From Clostridiaceae bacterium (GTDB lineage: Bacteria > Bacillota > Clostridia > Saccharofermentanales > UBA5734): a stretch of DNA of 18,630 nucleotides. Below, in pieces: positions 7,877 to 15,573 of the stretch (the first letter of the stretch is position 1; every line of letters begins with the position of its first letter). The position numbers were made by a program, and so were the translations under genes. The stretch spans positions 1 through 18,630 of the forward strand of contig JAAYKS010000132.1 of NCBI GenBank assembly GCA_012522285.1. Direction: 5' to 3'. The notes below the pieces were generated by a model. The model saw only the letters and a list, made by a program, of their open reading frames with translations. It ran no database searches and was not told the DNA's origin.

Positions 7877-8860
7877 TCAGCGTCCCGCAACCGGATCCGA
7901 GGGTGTCCCGGATGTCGCGGGTGCGCCGGTCGACACGATCTCCTTGAGCGCGGCAGTCAATCCCGCCATGCCCTGGATTTCGGACGGGATAATGATCTTG
8001 GTAGCCTGTCCGTTGGCGACCTTTTCCATCGTCTCCAGGCTGCGGATCGCGATCAAAGCGCGGTCCGCTCCGACTTCCTTGATCATGCGCAATCCGATCG
8101 CGGTGGCCTCCTGGACCACGCGAATGGCTTCGGCCTCGCCCTCGGCCCGGCGGATCTGGGATTCCTTTTGTGCTTCCGCACGCAGGATCACCGCGGTCTT
8201 TTCCCCTTCCGCCACGCGGATGGCGGCTTCCTTTTCCCCTTCGGCGCGCAGGATGTTTTCGCGTTTTTCACGTTCCGCCTTCATCTGGCGCTCCATGGCG
8301 ACCTGGATCTCCTTGGGTGGAATGATATTTTTGAGCTCCACCCGGTTGACCTTGATCCCCCACGGGTCGGTCGCTTCGTCCAGGATGATGCGCATTTTCG
8401 TATTGATGAGGTCGCGTGACGTCAAGGTCTGGTCCAGTTCCAGATCGCCGATGATGTTACGCAGCGTGGTGGCCGACAGATTCTCGATCGCCATGATCGG
8501 ATGCTCGATCCCGTAGGTATACATCTTGGGATCCGTGATCTGGAAAAAGAGCACGGTGTCGATCATCATCGTGACATTGTCTTTGGTGATTACGGCCTGC
8601 GGCTGGAAATCCGCGACCTGCTCTTTGAGGGAGACCACCTTGGCGATCCGGTCCAAAAAGGGCAATTTGACATGGATGCCGGTCAGCCAGGTCGCATGGT
8701 ATCCGCCCAGCCGCTCGACGACAAAATTGGTCGCCTGCGGAACGATGCGGACGTTTTTGACGACGATCAACAGAATCAAAACCAGAATGACCACCAACGT
8801 GATGAGGAAAGCCGGATTGCTGCCGGCGGCTGTAAGGACGGGAATCATCGCACGGATCAT
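7877..8860 (-). CDS. SPFH/Band 7 membrane protein (stomatin/paraslipin, QmcA-like)
   Basis: A 327-residue SPFH-domain protein of the stomatin/QmcA group. One N-terminal membrane segment (about 17-36, FLITLVVILVLILLIVV) is followed by the SPFH domain (about 38-200: VPQATNFVVERLGGYHATW, IDTVLFFQITDP, WGIKVNRVELKNI). An Ala/Glu-rich coiled coil (about 200-255, repeated RAEGE/VAEGEK units) precedes a conserved SLETMEKVANGQATKIIIPSE segment and a Pro/Ala-rich tail. These proteins oligomerise on the membrane and are linked to microdomain organisation and proteolysis control. Its ATG overlaps the NfeD gene stop (ATGA), and AGGAGG lies 10 bases upstream. An NfeD partner beside a stomatin-type SPFH protein is a widely conserved arrangement. 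Confidence 0.96.
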   Translation of the reverse strand: MIRAMIPVLTAAGSNPAFLITLVVILVLILLIVVKNVRIVPQATNFVVERLGGYHATWLTGIHVKLPFLDRIAKVVSLKEQVADFQPQAVITKDNVTMMIDTVLFFQITDPKMYTYGIEHPIMAIENLSATTLRNIIGDLELDQTLTSRDLINTKMRIILDEATDPWGIKVNRVELKNIIPPKEIQVAMERQMKAEREKRENILRAEGEKEAAIRVAEGEKTAVILRAEAQKESQIRRAEGEAEAIRVVQEATAIGLRMIKEVGADRALIAIRSLETMEKVANGQATKIIIPSEIQGMAGLTAALKEIVSTGAPATSGTPSDPVAGR

Positions 8861-9396
8861 GGTTGCTGCTCCTCCTGTTTTCTATCTTGTTCGGGAAAAT
8901 GGAACGCTGGCTGCCGTACAATCTCCTCGCGGCGGACCACCGCGTGGACGCCCCGGATCTCCACAATTACGGTCAACGTACCGGCGGGGATCCGGGACGC
9001 GTCGATACTGACCGCACTCCAAATCTGTCCCAGGGAACGGACCTGCCCCCGTCCGGCGACCGGATCGATGTCTTCGATCACAAGTCCCGTCTGACCGATA
9101 AAACGATCTGCGTTGGTCGGCACCACTTCCCGGCCGGAAAGGCCGAGGTGGGGACGTAGCCGCAGGAAGACAAACAACAGGATCCCCGAAAGGATCAACA
9201 TGACCAGGACCTGGAGCCAGATGCCGCCGCCCAGCAGATCGACCGCCAGCGCGCCCAGACATCCGACCACAAACCATATGGAGACCAGATTGACGGTGGA
9301 CGCCTCCAGCACGAGAAACGCCGCGGCCAGTATCAGCCATACGATCCAGGCCTGGACGCCAAACAAGGTATACAACACCAGCGGGCTTGCAGACAT
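8857..9396 (-). CDS. NfeD-like membrane protein
   Basis: A 179-residue protein of the short NfeD type. Three hydrophobic segments (about 15-31, 38-56 and 58-80) are followed by a soluble OB-fold-like C-terminal domain (about 95-160) with GQTGLVIEDIDPVAGRGQV, LGQIWSAVS and IPAGTLTVIVEIRGVHAVV, typical of NfeD. The N-terminal serine-protease domain of long NfeD proteins is missing, as in many short forms. NfeD partners act with SPFH proteins in the membrane, and the gene is coupled to the SPFH gene by a 4-base overlap. GGAGG lies 7 bases before the ATG. The start codon shares one base with the stop of the preceding gene (TGATG), so three consecutive genes are tightly coupled. Confidence 0.94.
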   Translation of the reverse strand: MSASPLVLYTLFGVQAWIVWLILAAAFLVLEASTVNLVSIWFVVGCLGALAVDLLGGGIWLQVLVMLILSGILLFVFLRLRPHLGLSGREVVPTNADRFIGQTGLVIEDIDPVAGRGQVRSLGQIWSAVSIDASRIPAGTLTVIVEIRGVHAVVRREEIVRQPAFHFPEQDRKQEEQQP

Positions 9397-9833
9397 CAGA
9401 TTTCCTCCCTGCCGTTTTGTTGTTGATCCACTGTGATGCGAACCGATTGCGACGTGTTTTTTACCAACACTTCCAGCAGACCTTTTTTCATCAGGCTGCT
9501 GGACATCAGCCTTGCCAGTGCCACCGCCGCGACGATGCTGACGGGAATGGCAATCAGGATGTTGATCGGGATCATCGCCAGATACCGGAGGCGTTCGGTC
9601 AGTTTCTTCCGGGCCGGCAATACAGGCGTGGCGGCCACCGGGATGACGTTACCCGATCGGTCCGCCAACGCATAAAAGTCCGCAGTGGACAGGTGATCCA
9701 ACCGGTCCTGGCTTTCGTCGAGTGCGACGACGCTGGCCGGGTTGTGCTCGTCCAGCAGTACCAGATTCCTATAATAATCGGCTTCCGCGCGTGCGATTTC
9801 GAGTTCGCGCTGCAATCTTTCCATTTCTTCCAT
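9396..9833 (-). CDS. Uncharacterised small membrane protein with N-terminal coiled coil
   Basis: I do not recognise the 145-residue product. Visible features are a charged, probably coiled-coil N-terminus (about 1-25, MEEMERLQRELEIARAEADY), a hydrophilic middle part with the segment LSTADFYALADRSGNVIPV (about 48-66), one long hydrophobic segment (about 84-108) and a C-terminal tail of about 35 residues. There is no HxxxCxxC zinc motif of classical anti-sigma factors. It lies 78 bases after a sigma-factor gene and its stop overlaps the nfeD-like start, so it belongs to the sigma/NfeD/SPFH cluster. It could be a non-classical anti-sigma factor or an accessory membrane protein of the SPFH complex; neither is shown. 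A GGAGGG lies 5 bases before the ATG. Confidence 0.8.
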   Translation of the reverse strand: MEEMERLQRELEIARAEADYYRNLVLLDEHNPASVVALDESQDRLDHLSTADFYALADRSGNVIPVAATPVLPARKKLTERLRYLAMIPINILIAIPVSIVAAVALARLMSSSLMKKGLLEVLVKNTSQSVRITVDQQQNGREEI

Positions 9834-9911
9834 GTTGACCCTCCTCGCCGCGTCCGTCCGCCTGTCTCAGTTTCGTATCGTTCGGGCAAAGACAGAAGTA
9901 ACGCGCCCGGT

Positions 9912-10415
9912 TTATTCCTCCAGCAGCTTTTTGACCTTACGACGCATACGCATCGCCCTCATCTTGACCGCTGCTTCCGTGGTTTGTTCTTGTTCGGCTA
10001 TGCGGGTATAGTCCAGGTCCTGCTCGAAAATCAGTCGATACAGCCGCTGGTCGCGCACGTCCAGCTGCTCGAGCGCCGCGCGCACATCGATTCCCGTGTC
10101 CATCCGGTCTTCTCCGGCAGATGTCGACAACGCCAGATCGCTCTCCAGCCCGTCGGTGGAAACCTGGCCGGCCGCACGAGCCGCGGTGCGCCGCAGCCGG
10201 CGAACCATGTGCAATGCGGTGACATACAACCAGCCCGCAGGGTTGGGATGGACCATCAGAGAAGCCGCGCGTTCCGTAGCGGCCAGAAATGTCATCTGCA
10301 CACTTTCGTCCGCCTGATCCGGCGAAGCGGTCAAACGGAGACAATGCCCGCGCAGACGGGAGCCGTATTGACGGAACAACTGATCCAAAAATGACTGTTC
10401 TTCGGATGTCAGCAT
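9912..10415 (-). CDS. ECF-like RNA polymerase sigma factor
   Basis: A 167-residue sigma-70 family protein of extracytoplasmic-function size. Region 2 is recognisable in the first half (RQYGSRLRGHCLRLTASPDQADESVQMTFLAATER through PAGWLYVTALHMVRRLRR). Region 4 fills the C-terminus (ALEQLDVRDQRLYRLIFEQDLDYTRIAEQEQTTEAAVKMRAMRMRRKVKKLL), with a helix-turn-helix around IAEQEQTTEAAVKMRAMR. Regions 1.1 and 3 are absent. I chose the ATG that gives MLTSEEQSF, with a weak AAAGG about 11 bases upstream; a TTG at 10445 would add 10 residues but lacks a ribosome site. It heads the minus-strand run and is followed by a membrane protein, NfeD and SPFH genes. Target promoters are unknown. Confidence 0.88.
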   Translation of the reverse strand: MLTSEEQSFLDQLFRQYGSRLRGHCLRLTASPDQADESVQMTFLAATERAASLMVHPNPAGWLYVTALHMVRRLRRTAARAAGQVSTDGLESDLALSTSAGEDRMDTGIDVRAALEQLDVRDQRLYRLIFEQDLDYTRIAEQEQTTEAAVKMRAMRMRRKVKKLLEE

Positions 10416-10504
10416 CGGAGCGAACGCCTTTCTGGCCGGTATCAACCGCCGGCACGTGTCGGACTCATCCCATTCTATCGCAATCGTGTACGACTTGCCT
10501 GTAT

Positions 10505-10524
10505 GCTATGATATCCGCATATCA
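10505..10524 (+). promoter_or_regulatory. Candidate extended -10 promoter with overlapping palindrome
   Basis: TGC-TATGAT at 10504-10512 fits an extended -10 element for the plus-strand gene that starts 28 bases downstream; no good -35 is visible. The inverted repeat TGATAT-CCGC-ATATCA (10509-10524) overlaps it and would be a suitable operator. The region is divergent with the sigma-factor gene. Both assignments rest on pattern only. Confidence 0.35.
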
Positions 10525-10539
10525 ATCGGGAGGGCAATC

Positions 10540-10980
10540 ATGGACAACGGAAAAGACGATCTGGCATCCGGTGCCGGTTTCATTTCAGGGGATCTATTTT
10601 GCGGGCTGGTGGTTGTGGAGCCACAGAACCGGGTGTTCGATTTCACGGTCGACAAGGTTCCCGTGCGCGTTTATATGAAAACCGCATCGAGCGCACCCGG
10701 CCGCATGGATGTGGTGTTCAACTTCAAGCCCACGGAGCCTGTACGCTTCCGCGTGGATCTTTTGCTCCCGCAGGACTGTACCAATGCCTTCGTGCCGTTG
10801 AACGACTTGCGGCTGATCGGGTGGTTTTCCGATAACATACCGGAAGATCCGGGGTTTGAGATCCCTCCTGCCTGCGACGACGGTTCGGAAACGGTCTCGA
10901 CGCTGAGCCCCGGGCAGTTCCAGTCCCTCAATTTCATGTGGATGGACAAAGACGAACTCGTATTCCACTTGTTTTTCTAA
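10540..10980 (+). CDS. Hypothetical protein of 146 residues
   Basis: I do not recognise this protein. It begins MDNGKDDLASGAGFISGD; the ATG has GGGAGG 6 bases upstream, whereas the longer frame starting further left has no such site. It is acidic, with alternating hydrophobic and polar residues suggesting a beta-rich, soluble, cytosolic protein. Segments such as VFDFTVDKVPVRVYMK, MDVVFNFKPTEPVRFRVDLLLP and LVFHLFF at the C-terminus look like strands, and there is no signal peptide or membrane segment. It stands alone between a divergent sigma-factor gene and a convergent operon, whose last stop is only 13 bases away with no terminator between. Codon usage looks like that of its neighbours. 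A function cannot be assigned. Confidence 0.8.
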   Translation: MDNGKDDLASGAGFISGDLFCGLVVVEPQNRVFDFTVDKVPVRVYMKTASSAPGRMDVVFNFKPTEPVRFRVDLLLPQDCTNAFVPLNDLRLIGWFSDNIPEDPGFEIPPACDDGSETVSTLSPGQFQSLNFMWMDKDELVFHLFF

Positions 10981-10993
10981 TGACTCCTTCGAA

Positions 10994-12271
10994 CTACTTC
11001 CGCCGAACATACGCGGCGGCGTGGCACCCGGCCACCCACCCTGTCGAAAAGGCAGCCTGCAGATTGTATCCGCCGGTGTCGCCGTCGATGTCGACGATCT
11101 CCCCCGCCGCAAACAATCCCGGGTGTTCTTTGACCCCCATCGTCCGCGGATCCAGTGCGCTCTGCGCAATCCCTCCGGCGGTGACCATCGCTTCGGCGTA
11201 CCGCGCGGGACCAGCGATCCGGACTTCCAGGCGTTTGCAGCGCTCCGCGGCTTCCCGGCAGCGTTTGGCAGACAGCGTACCGGCCGTCGTGTGGGTTTCA
11301 ATCCCGGCTTGTCGGAGCACTGCGGCCGTCAGCGAGGCGGGCAGCAGTCCGGCCAGTGCGTTGACAGCGGTTTTTTTGGGTGCTGCGCGCAGCAACGCTT
11401 CCATCTGAGCGGTGAGATCTCCAAGGCCGGCATCGGGCAGCAGATCGAGCAGGACCGCATAGGTGATCTCGCCGGACCAGGACCCCGGCAGGTCGCGTGA
11501 CAGCCGTAGCACAACCGGACCGGACAATCCGCGGTGCGTAAACAACAACGCCCCCTCCGCGCGTCCGGCCGTCTCCTCCTTGCCTTCGGCATCTCTGCGG
11601 ATCAGCATGGCTCGTACCGGATCGACAGAAACCCCCGCAAGCCTTCCAACCCAGCCTTCGGCGCTCCGCAAGGGGGCAAGCGCGGGTCGCGTCGACACGA
11701 CCGGCACACCCAGTTTGACCGCCCACCGCAATCCGTCGCCGTCGCTGCCGGTCGCGGGATAGGACAACCCGCCGGTCGCAAGTACCACCGCGGCCGCCTC
11801 CCATCCGGACCGTTCTCCGGTCTGCAGCCGGAATCGGCCGTCTCCCGGTTCAATACCCCGGATTCGCGTTCCCGTCCGCACCTCCACACCGGCTTCCCGG
11901 CAGGCATGTACCAGGGTGTCGCGGATGTCCGAGGCACTGCCCGAGCGTGGAAACACCTTGCCCCCGTTTTCACGGATCACGGATATACCGCGGAATTCGA
12001 ACCAGGAGACCGTGTCGCGGTTGGACAGTGCTCGAAAAGCGGGATACAGGAATCGACCGCCGCCAAAAAAGGCAGAGATCAGCTCGGCCCATTCGCCATC
12101 GTGTGTCACATTGCATCGGCCGCCCCCGGTGAGCAGCAGCTTGCGCCCCGGCTCCGTGTTGCGGTCGAACAACACCACCTTTGCGCCGTCGGACGCAGCC
12201 GAATAGGCGGCCATGAGACCTGCGGGACCGGCACCGACCACCGCGACAAGCGTGTTGTCGTACCGGATCAT
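10994..12271 (-). CDS. HI0933/YhiN-family FAD-dependent oxidoreductase
   Basis: A 425-residue flavoprotein of the HI0933/YhiN (BaiN-like) family. An N-terminal FAD-binding GAGPAG (13-18) is followed by the family-typical GRKLLLTGGGRCNVTH (42-57). A second conserved stretch is VLATGGLSYPATGSDGDGL, then LLFTHRGLSGPVVLRLSRD, and near the end GLFAAGEIVDIDGDTGGYNLQAAFSTGWVAG, which closes the FAD site. Length is normal. The substrate of this family is mostly unknown; a bile-acid related role has been proposed for BaiN, but this should not be transferred here. The ATG overlaps the uxaE stop by 4 bases (ATGA) and lacks a strong Shine-Dalgarno sequence, so it is probably translated by coupling. It converges on the hypothetical gene at its 3' end. 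Confidence 0.94.
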   Translation of the reverse strand: MIRYDNTLVAVVGAGPAGLMAAYSAASDGAKVVLFDRNTEPGRKLLLTGGGRCNVTHDGEWAELISAFFGGGRFLYPAFRALSNRDTVSWFEFRGISVIRENGGKVFPRSGSASDIRDTLVHACREAGVEVRTGTRIRGIEPGDGRFRLQTGERSGWEAAAVVLATGGLSYPATGSDGDGLRWAVKLGVPVVSTRPALAPLRSAEGWVGRLAGVSVDPVRAMLIRRDAEGKEETAGRAEGALLFTHRGLSGPVVLRLSRDLPGSWSGEITYAVLLDLLPDAGLGDLTAQMEALLRAAPKKTAVNALAGLLPASLTAAVLRQAGIETHTTAGTLSAKRCREAAERCKRLEVRIAGPARYAEAMVTAGGIAQSALDPRTMGVKEHPGLFAAGEIVDIDGDTGGYNLQAAFSTGWVAGCHAAAYVRRK

Positions 12272-13734
12272 TGCCCTAGCGTGTCGAGATGTCTGCCGAT
12301 GTGACGAATCAGTCCCTCCGCATAGGCATCCGCATGCTTGTAAAGACAGGCATAGATGCGGCCGCGGAACCGGTCCTCACCAGCAGGGGTTTTGGCCTCA
12401 AGGATCAACCCATAGGAGATGTGCAACGCTTGTCGCGCGTCCTCCCGGTCCATATAACCGGACAACCGGTCGTCCGGTGTGCTGTTCAGCGCCGGGATCG
12501 TTTCGGACGATGTGCCGATGTGGTAGTACCGCTTGGCTTCCTCGACATGTGCCAGCGAAAAGGCGTGCAGCTCCCGATAGAGCGCCGGTTCCCGTTGGGC
12601 GATGACACGCAGTGCCTCGAGCCAGCTCGTGCCGGCTGTTTTCACATGGACGCGGCCTTGCGTGAGACGGCCGACCGCCGGAAATACAGTAAACTTGTCA
12701 CTCCCCGAATGCACACTGATTTTATACCCGAGATGGTCTGCGATCCGGGCGTGGAGCGCAAACTCTTTCTCAAACAGTACGGGGTCGCCGATATAGTCGA
12801 TCCCTTTTTGAAACTCTCCGCAAAACCTAGGCGCGAGGCTGGTCACGACAACTCCCGCGTCCAGCAGTTCCCGTGCGACGATATAGTGGGCGGCGGGATC
12901 GGTGGACGTCAGCGTCTCGTCGATCGACATTTCAAAATCGATGGGACGCCCCGTGGTGGCGATCAGGCTGTGGAAGATTCCAATCGTATAAGAGATCGCG
13001 GCTTGGTAAATCAACACGATGCGCACAAGCCGTTCCGGGTCGATAACCGGTCCGCCGTCGACAGGAACCTGCCGTCCCAGATATTTGTCCTCGTAATGTT
13101 CTCGCAGATCCGCCGGCAAGCCGTCATAACGGGCTTTCGCTTCCGCGTCGCCAAGGGAGGCGGCCGTGTTGTCGATTTGCTCGGAGCAGTCCAGCGTGAT
13201 CATGGTATAACCGCAACGCAGTGCATATCGGATTTCGTCCGGCGTTTTGAGATGATCTCCGTCCGCGCCGTATCCGTCTTTATATCCTTCTTCAAATACC
13301 GCAAACGCAGCGGCGGCGAGCACCTCTTCATACGTACGGCCTGTCAGGTTCAACTCGCGGATCGACTGCTGTGCCAGCACCGGAAACACCCCTCGGCCCT
13401 GGATCGCGCGCAGATGCCCGCCGGAGGCGATGCCCAACCGGTCTCCGAGGCCGAGCGTAAACGGCCGGCCGCGGTGTGGAACCGGAGCCGTAAAGGGAAA
13501 ATGGCGCATGAGCGCAAGCGCGTTGCCGTGGGAGAGCGGTCCGACAAATACCGGTGTGCCACCAGCCTCGGTTCGCTCGCCTTCCAGTTCCCGGCCCGGA
13601 TGCAGGCCTCCAGTCACGACGAGGCGTTTCTCCTCCGGAAACCGGACGATGGCAAAGGTTTGCGCTTCGCTGGCCTGCGAAGGGATGCTGCCCTGTCCGA
13701 TGGCCTGGACGATGGTTTCGATGTCTGTATGCAT
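12268..13734 (-). CDS. uxaE: Tagaturonate/fructuronate epimerase UxaE
   Basis: UxaE interconverts D-tagaturonate and D-fructuronate, letting galacturonate breakdown feed into the glucuronate branch; the activity was first described in Thermotoga. The 488-residue protein carries family-typical blocks: YGADGDHLKTPDEIRYAL (155-172), FEMSIDETLTSTDP (267-280), SLAPRFCGEFQKGIDYIGD (299-317), KISVHSGSDKF (338-348) and HVKTAGTSWLEALRVIA (363-379). The His, Asp and Glu residues in these blocks probably bind metal. The ATG at 13734 gives MHTDIETIVQ and follows GGGGG by 7 bases; about 100 upstream in-frame codons lie in the divergent promoter region and are rejected. It is transcribed with the HI0933-family gene. 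Other pectin or uronate genes are not visible in the window. Confidence 0.9.
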   Translation of the reverse strand: MHTDIETIVQAIGQGSIPSQASEAQTFAIVRFPEEKRLVVTGGLHPGRELEGERTEAGGTPVFVGPLSHGNALALMRHFPFTAPVPHRGRPFTLGLGDRLGIASGGHLRAIQGRGVFPVLAQQSIRELNLTGRTYEEVLAAAAFAVFEEGYKDGYGADGDHLKTPDEIRYALRCGYTMITLDCSEQIDNTAASLGDAEAKARYDGLPADLREHYEDKYLGRQVPVDGGPVIDPERLVRIVLIYQAAISYTIGIFHSLIATTGRPIDFEMSIDETLTSTDPAAHYIVARELLDAGVVVTSLAPRFCGEFQKGIDYIGDPVLFEKEFALHARIADHLGYKISVHSGSDKFTVFPAVGRLTQGRVHVKTAGTSWLEALRVIAQREPALYRELHAFSLAHVEEAKRYYHIGTSSETIPALNSTPDDRLSGYMDREDARQALHISYGLILEAKTPAGEDRFRGRIYACLYKHADAYAEGLIRHIGRHLDTLGQ

Positions 13735-13782
13735 GTCGATACCCCCGTTGGATGCTGATCGGATCCTGTTGAGACCCTTACC

Positions 13783-13791
13783 AGTATAGCA
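13783..13791 (-). promoter_or_regulatory. Candidate extended -10 promoter of uxaE
   Basis: On the minus strand TGC-TATACT forms an extended -10 element, giving a leader of about 42 bases before uxaE. No convincing -35 is visible. It lies in the 229-base divergent region between uxaE and the purine permease gene, which shows no riboswitch-like structure and no further gene. Confidence 0.5.
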
Positions 13792-13899
13792 GTCACGCCT
13801 GCGGAGAGGCACGGGTCGAAATCCCGCAACCCCTGCCGGAAAATGGACCGGTTTTGCATAAAAACAAATTTTGGCATCGTCTTCCCGCAGGTGATCGGC

Positions 13900-13905
13900 T
13901 ATAAT
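13900..13905 (+). promoter_or_regulatory. Candidate -10 element of the purine permease gene
   Basis: A perfect TATAAT, about 59 bases before the permease start codon. The -35 position (13877-13882, TCGTCT) is poor, so the promoter may need an activator or be weak. The resulting leader of about 50 bases is too short for a purine riboswitch, and none of its conserved loops is seen. Confidence 0.5.
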
Positions 13906-13963
13906 TCTATCCGTAGTGTCTTTCGGGCAGAATCCGCATCCCCAAATAGCACAGGAGGTATCT

Positions 13964-15379
13964 ATGGACAAATTCTTCGGCATCAAAAAGGCCGGATCCA
14001 ATGTCCGGACCGAAGTCATCGCGGGACTCACCACGTTCTTCACGATGGCTTACATCATGTTTGTCAACCCGAGCATCCTGTCCCTCACCGGCATGTCCTG
14101 GAGCGGCGTCTTTGTCGCGACCATCCTTGCCACCGCCATCGGCACCCTGATCATGGGCCTGGTCGCCAAAGTGCCCTACGCGGTCGCACCGGGTATGGGA
14201 CTCAACGCGTTTTTCACCTTCACGGTGTGCTTCGCGTTGGGATTTGACTGGCGGGAAGCCCTCGCGATGGTCTTCATCTGCGGCATCATCAACATCCTCA
14301 TCACCGTGACCAAAGTCCGCAAAGCCATCATCAAGGCCATCCCCCAGAGCCTGCAGCTCGCCATCGGCGGCGCCATCGGGCTGTTCATCGCCTACATCGG
14401 CATCAAAAACGCCGGCTTCCTCAAGTTCACATCCGACCCGGGCAAAAACCTGGTGTTGCCAGACGGCACCGTCATCGCAGACGCCTCGATCGTCCCCGCA
14501 CTCGAGAACTTCGCGGACAAAGGCGCGATCCTCGCATTGATCGGACTGGTCGTCATCGTCGTTCTCATGCTGCTCAAGGTCAAGGCCGCCATGCTGATCG
14601 GCATCGTCGCCACCACCCTGATCGGCATCCCGATGGGCATCACGATCCTGCCCGACAAACTGGTGGACGTCAGCATGATCGGAGATGTGAAGGATGTTTC
14701 CTTCGCCTTCTTCGGGGATGTGGGATTCGCCTCCATGTTCCAGGATCCGGAGAAAATCTTCCTCGTCATCATCACGATCTTCGCGTTCAGCCTGTCCGAT
14801 ACCTTTGACACGATCGGGACCTTCATCGGGACCGGCCGCAAGAGCGGTATCTTTGACGAGGCGGACGAGTTGGCACTCGAGACCAGCTCCGGTTTCAAAT
14901 CCAAGATGGACAAGGCCCTCTTCGCGGACGCCACCGCCACTTCGATCGGCGCGCTGCTGGGCACCTCCAACACCACCACCTACGTTGAGAGCGCGTCCGG
15001 CATCGGTGTCGGCGGCCGTACCGGATTGACTTCGGTCGTCGTCGCCTTCCTGTTCCTCCTGTGCCTTCCGTTCGCCTCTCTGTTCGGCATCGTGCCCGCG
15101 CAGGCGACGGCTCCCGCGCTGATCGTCGTCGGGATTCTGATGGTGGAATCGTTTGCAGGCATCAAGTGGAACAACATCGAAGACGCGATCCCCGCGTTCT
15201 TCACGGTTGTCATCATGGCATTCGCCTACAACATTTCTTATGGTATCGCCGCCGGCTTCATCTTCTACATCATCGTCAAGGTGTGCCGTGGCAAATTCAA
15301 GGAAATCCACCCCATCCTGCTGGTAGCCACACTGCTCTTTATCATCAACTTTGTGATCATGGCCATCAAGGATCTCTGA
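13964..15379 (+). CDS. NCS2 family (AzgA-type) guanine/hypoxanthine/adenine permease
   Basis: A 471-residue polytopic membrane protein of the AzgA-like branch of the nucleobase transporter family (COG2252 type; PbuG/PbuO and AdeP/GhxP relatives). It starts MDKFFGIKKAGSNVRTEVIAG, the usual opening. Diagnostic blocks are APGMGLNAFFTF (75-86), SDTFDTIGTFIGTG (278-291) and GTSNTTTYVESASGIGVGGR (333-352). At least ten hydrophobic segments are spread over the length, as expected for a 12-14 segment uracil-permease-like fold. Proton-coupled purine uptake is family knowledge; the specific base cannot be told from sequence. AGGAGG lies 5 bases before the chosen ATG; the upstream in-frame ATG is in the leader. 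A strong terminator follows, so the gene is probably monocistronic. Confidence 0.96.
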   Translation: MDKFFGIKKAGSNVRTEVIAGLTTFFTMAYIMFVNPSILSLTGMSWSGVFVATILATAIGTLIMGLVAKVPYAVAPGMGLNAFFTFTVCFALGFDWREALAMVFICGIINILITVTKVRKAIIKAIPQSLQLAIGGAIGLFIAYIGIKNAGFLKFTSDPGKNLVLPDGTVIADASIVPALENFADKGAILALIGLVVIVVLMLLKVKAAMLIGIVATTLIGIPMGITILPDKLVDVSMIGDVKDVSFAFFGDVGFASMFQDPEKIFLVIITIFAFSLSDTFDTIGTFIGTGRKSGIFDEADELALETSSGFKSKMDKALFADATATSIGALLGTSNTTTYVESASGIGVGGRTGLTSVVVAFLFLLCLPFASLFGIVPAQATAPALIVVGILMVESFAGIKWNNIEDAIPAFFTVVIMAFAYNISYGIAAGFIFYIIVKVCRGKFKEIHPILLVATLLFIINFVIMAIKDL

Positions 15380-15470
15380 TCGGCCCACTTGCCGGGCTCC
15401 GAGCGGACGGGCCCGACGGTACTGATCATGCCCCTGACATCAGGCCGCAGGCCCGAAAAGACAAAGATGA

Positions 15471-15501
15471 GGCCCTCCCGAATCCGGGAGGGCCTTTCTC
15501 T
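15471..15501 (+). terminator. Intrinsic terminator after the purine permease gene
   Basis: A perfect 10-base-pair stem, GGCCCTCCCG and CGGGAGGGCC, around the loop AATC, followed by TTTCTCT. On the other strand the hairpin is followed by TCATCTTTGTC, so it may also stop transcripts of the convergent ABC transporter gene. The rest of the 194-base gap holds no gene. Confidence 0.92.
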
Positions 15502-15573
15502 ATGAAACAATACTCTGTGGTAGCTGTCGGCAGCACGCTGGAGATGCCTGACTCCGAGGGCAGAGGAGGGAGA

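Noticed and set aside
9834..9911. An ECF-type promoter (GAAACT ... CGCG) before the 145-residue membrane protein gene
   Set aside because: The spacing would put the transcription start in the ribosome site, leaving almost no leader, and the -10 match is poor.
10472..10477. A -10 element TAGAAT for the sigma-factor gene
   Set aside because: No -35 and no extended -10 accompany it; it is too weak to list as a promoter.
13861..13963. A purine riboswitch before the purine permease gene
   Set aside because: The leader after the likely start is only about 50 bases and none of the conserved junction or loop sequences is visible.
13735..14043. N-terminal extension of uxaE by 103 codons
   Set aside because: It runs through the divergent promoter region and into the permease gene; the extension is unlike the family and the shorter start has its own ribosome site.
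13907..15388. A minus-strand open frame (about 493 codons) opposite the purine permease
   Set aside because: Its product is a low-complexity run rich in Asp, Gly, Glu and His, typical of an antisense frame of a membrane protein gene; the permease on the plus strand is clear.
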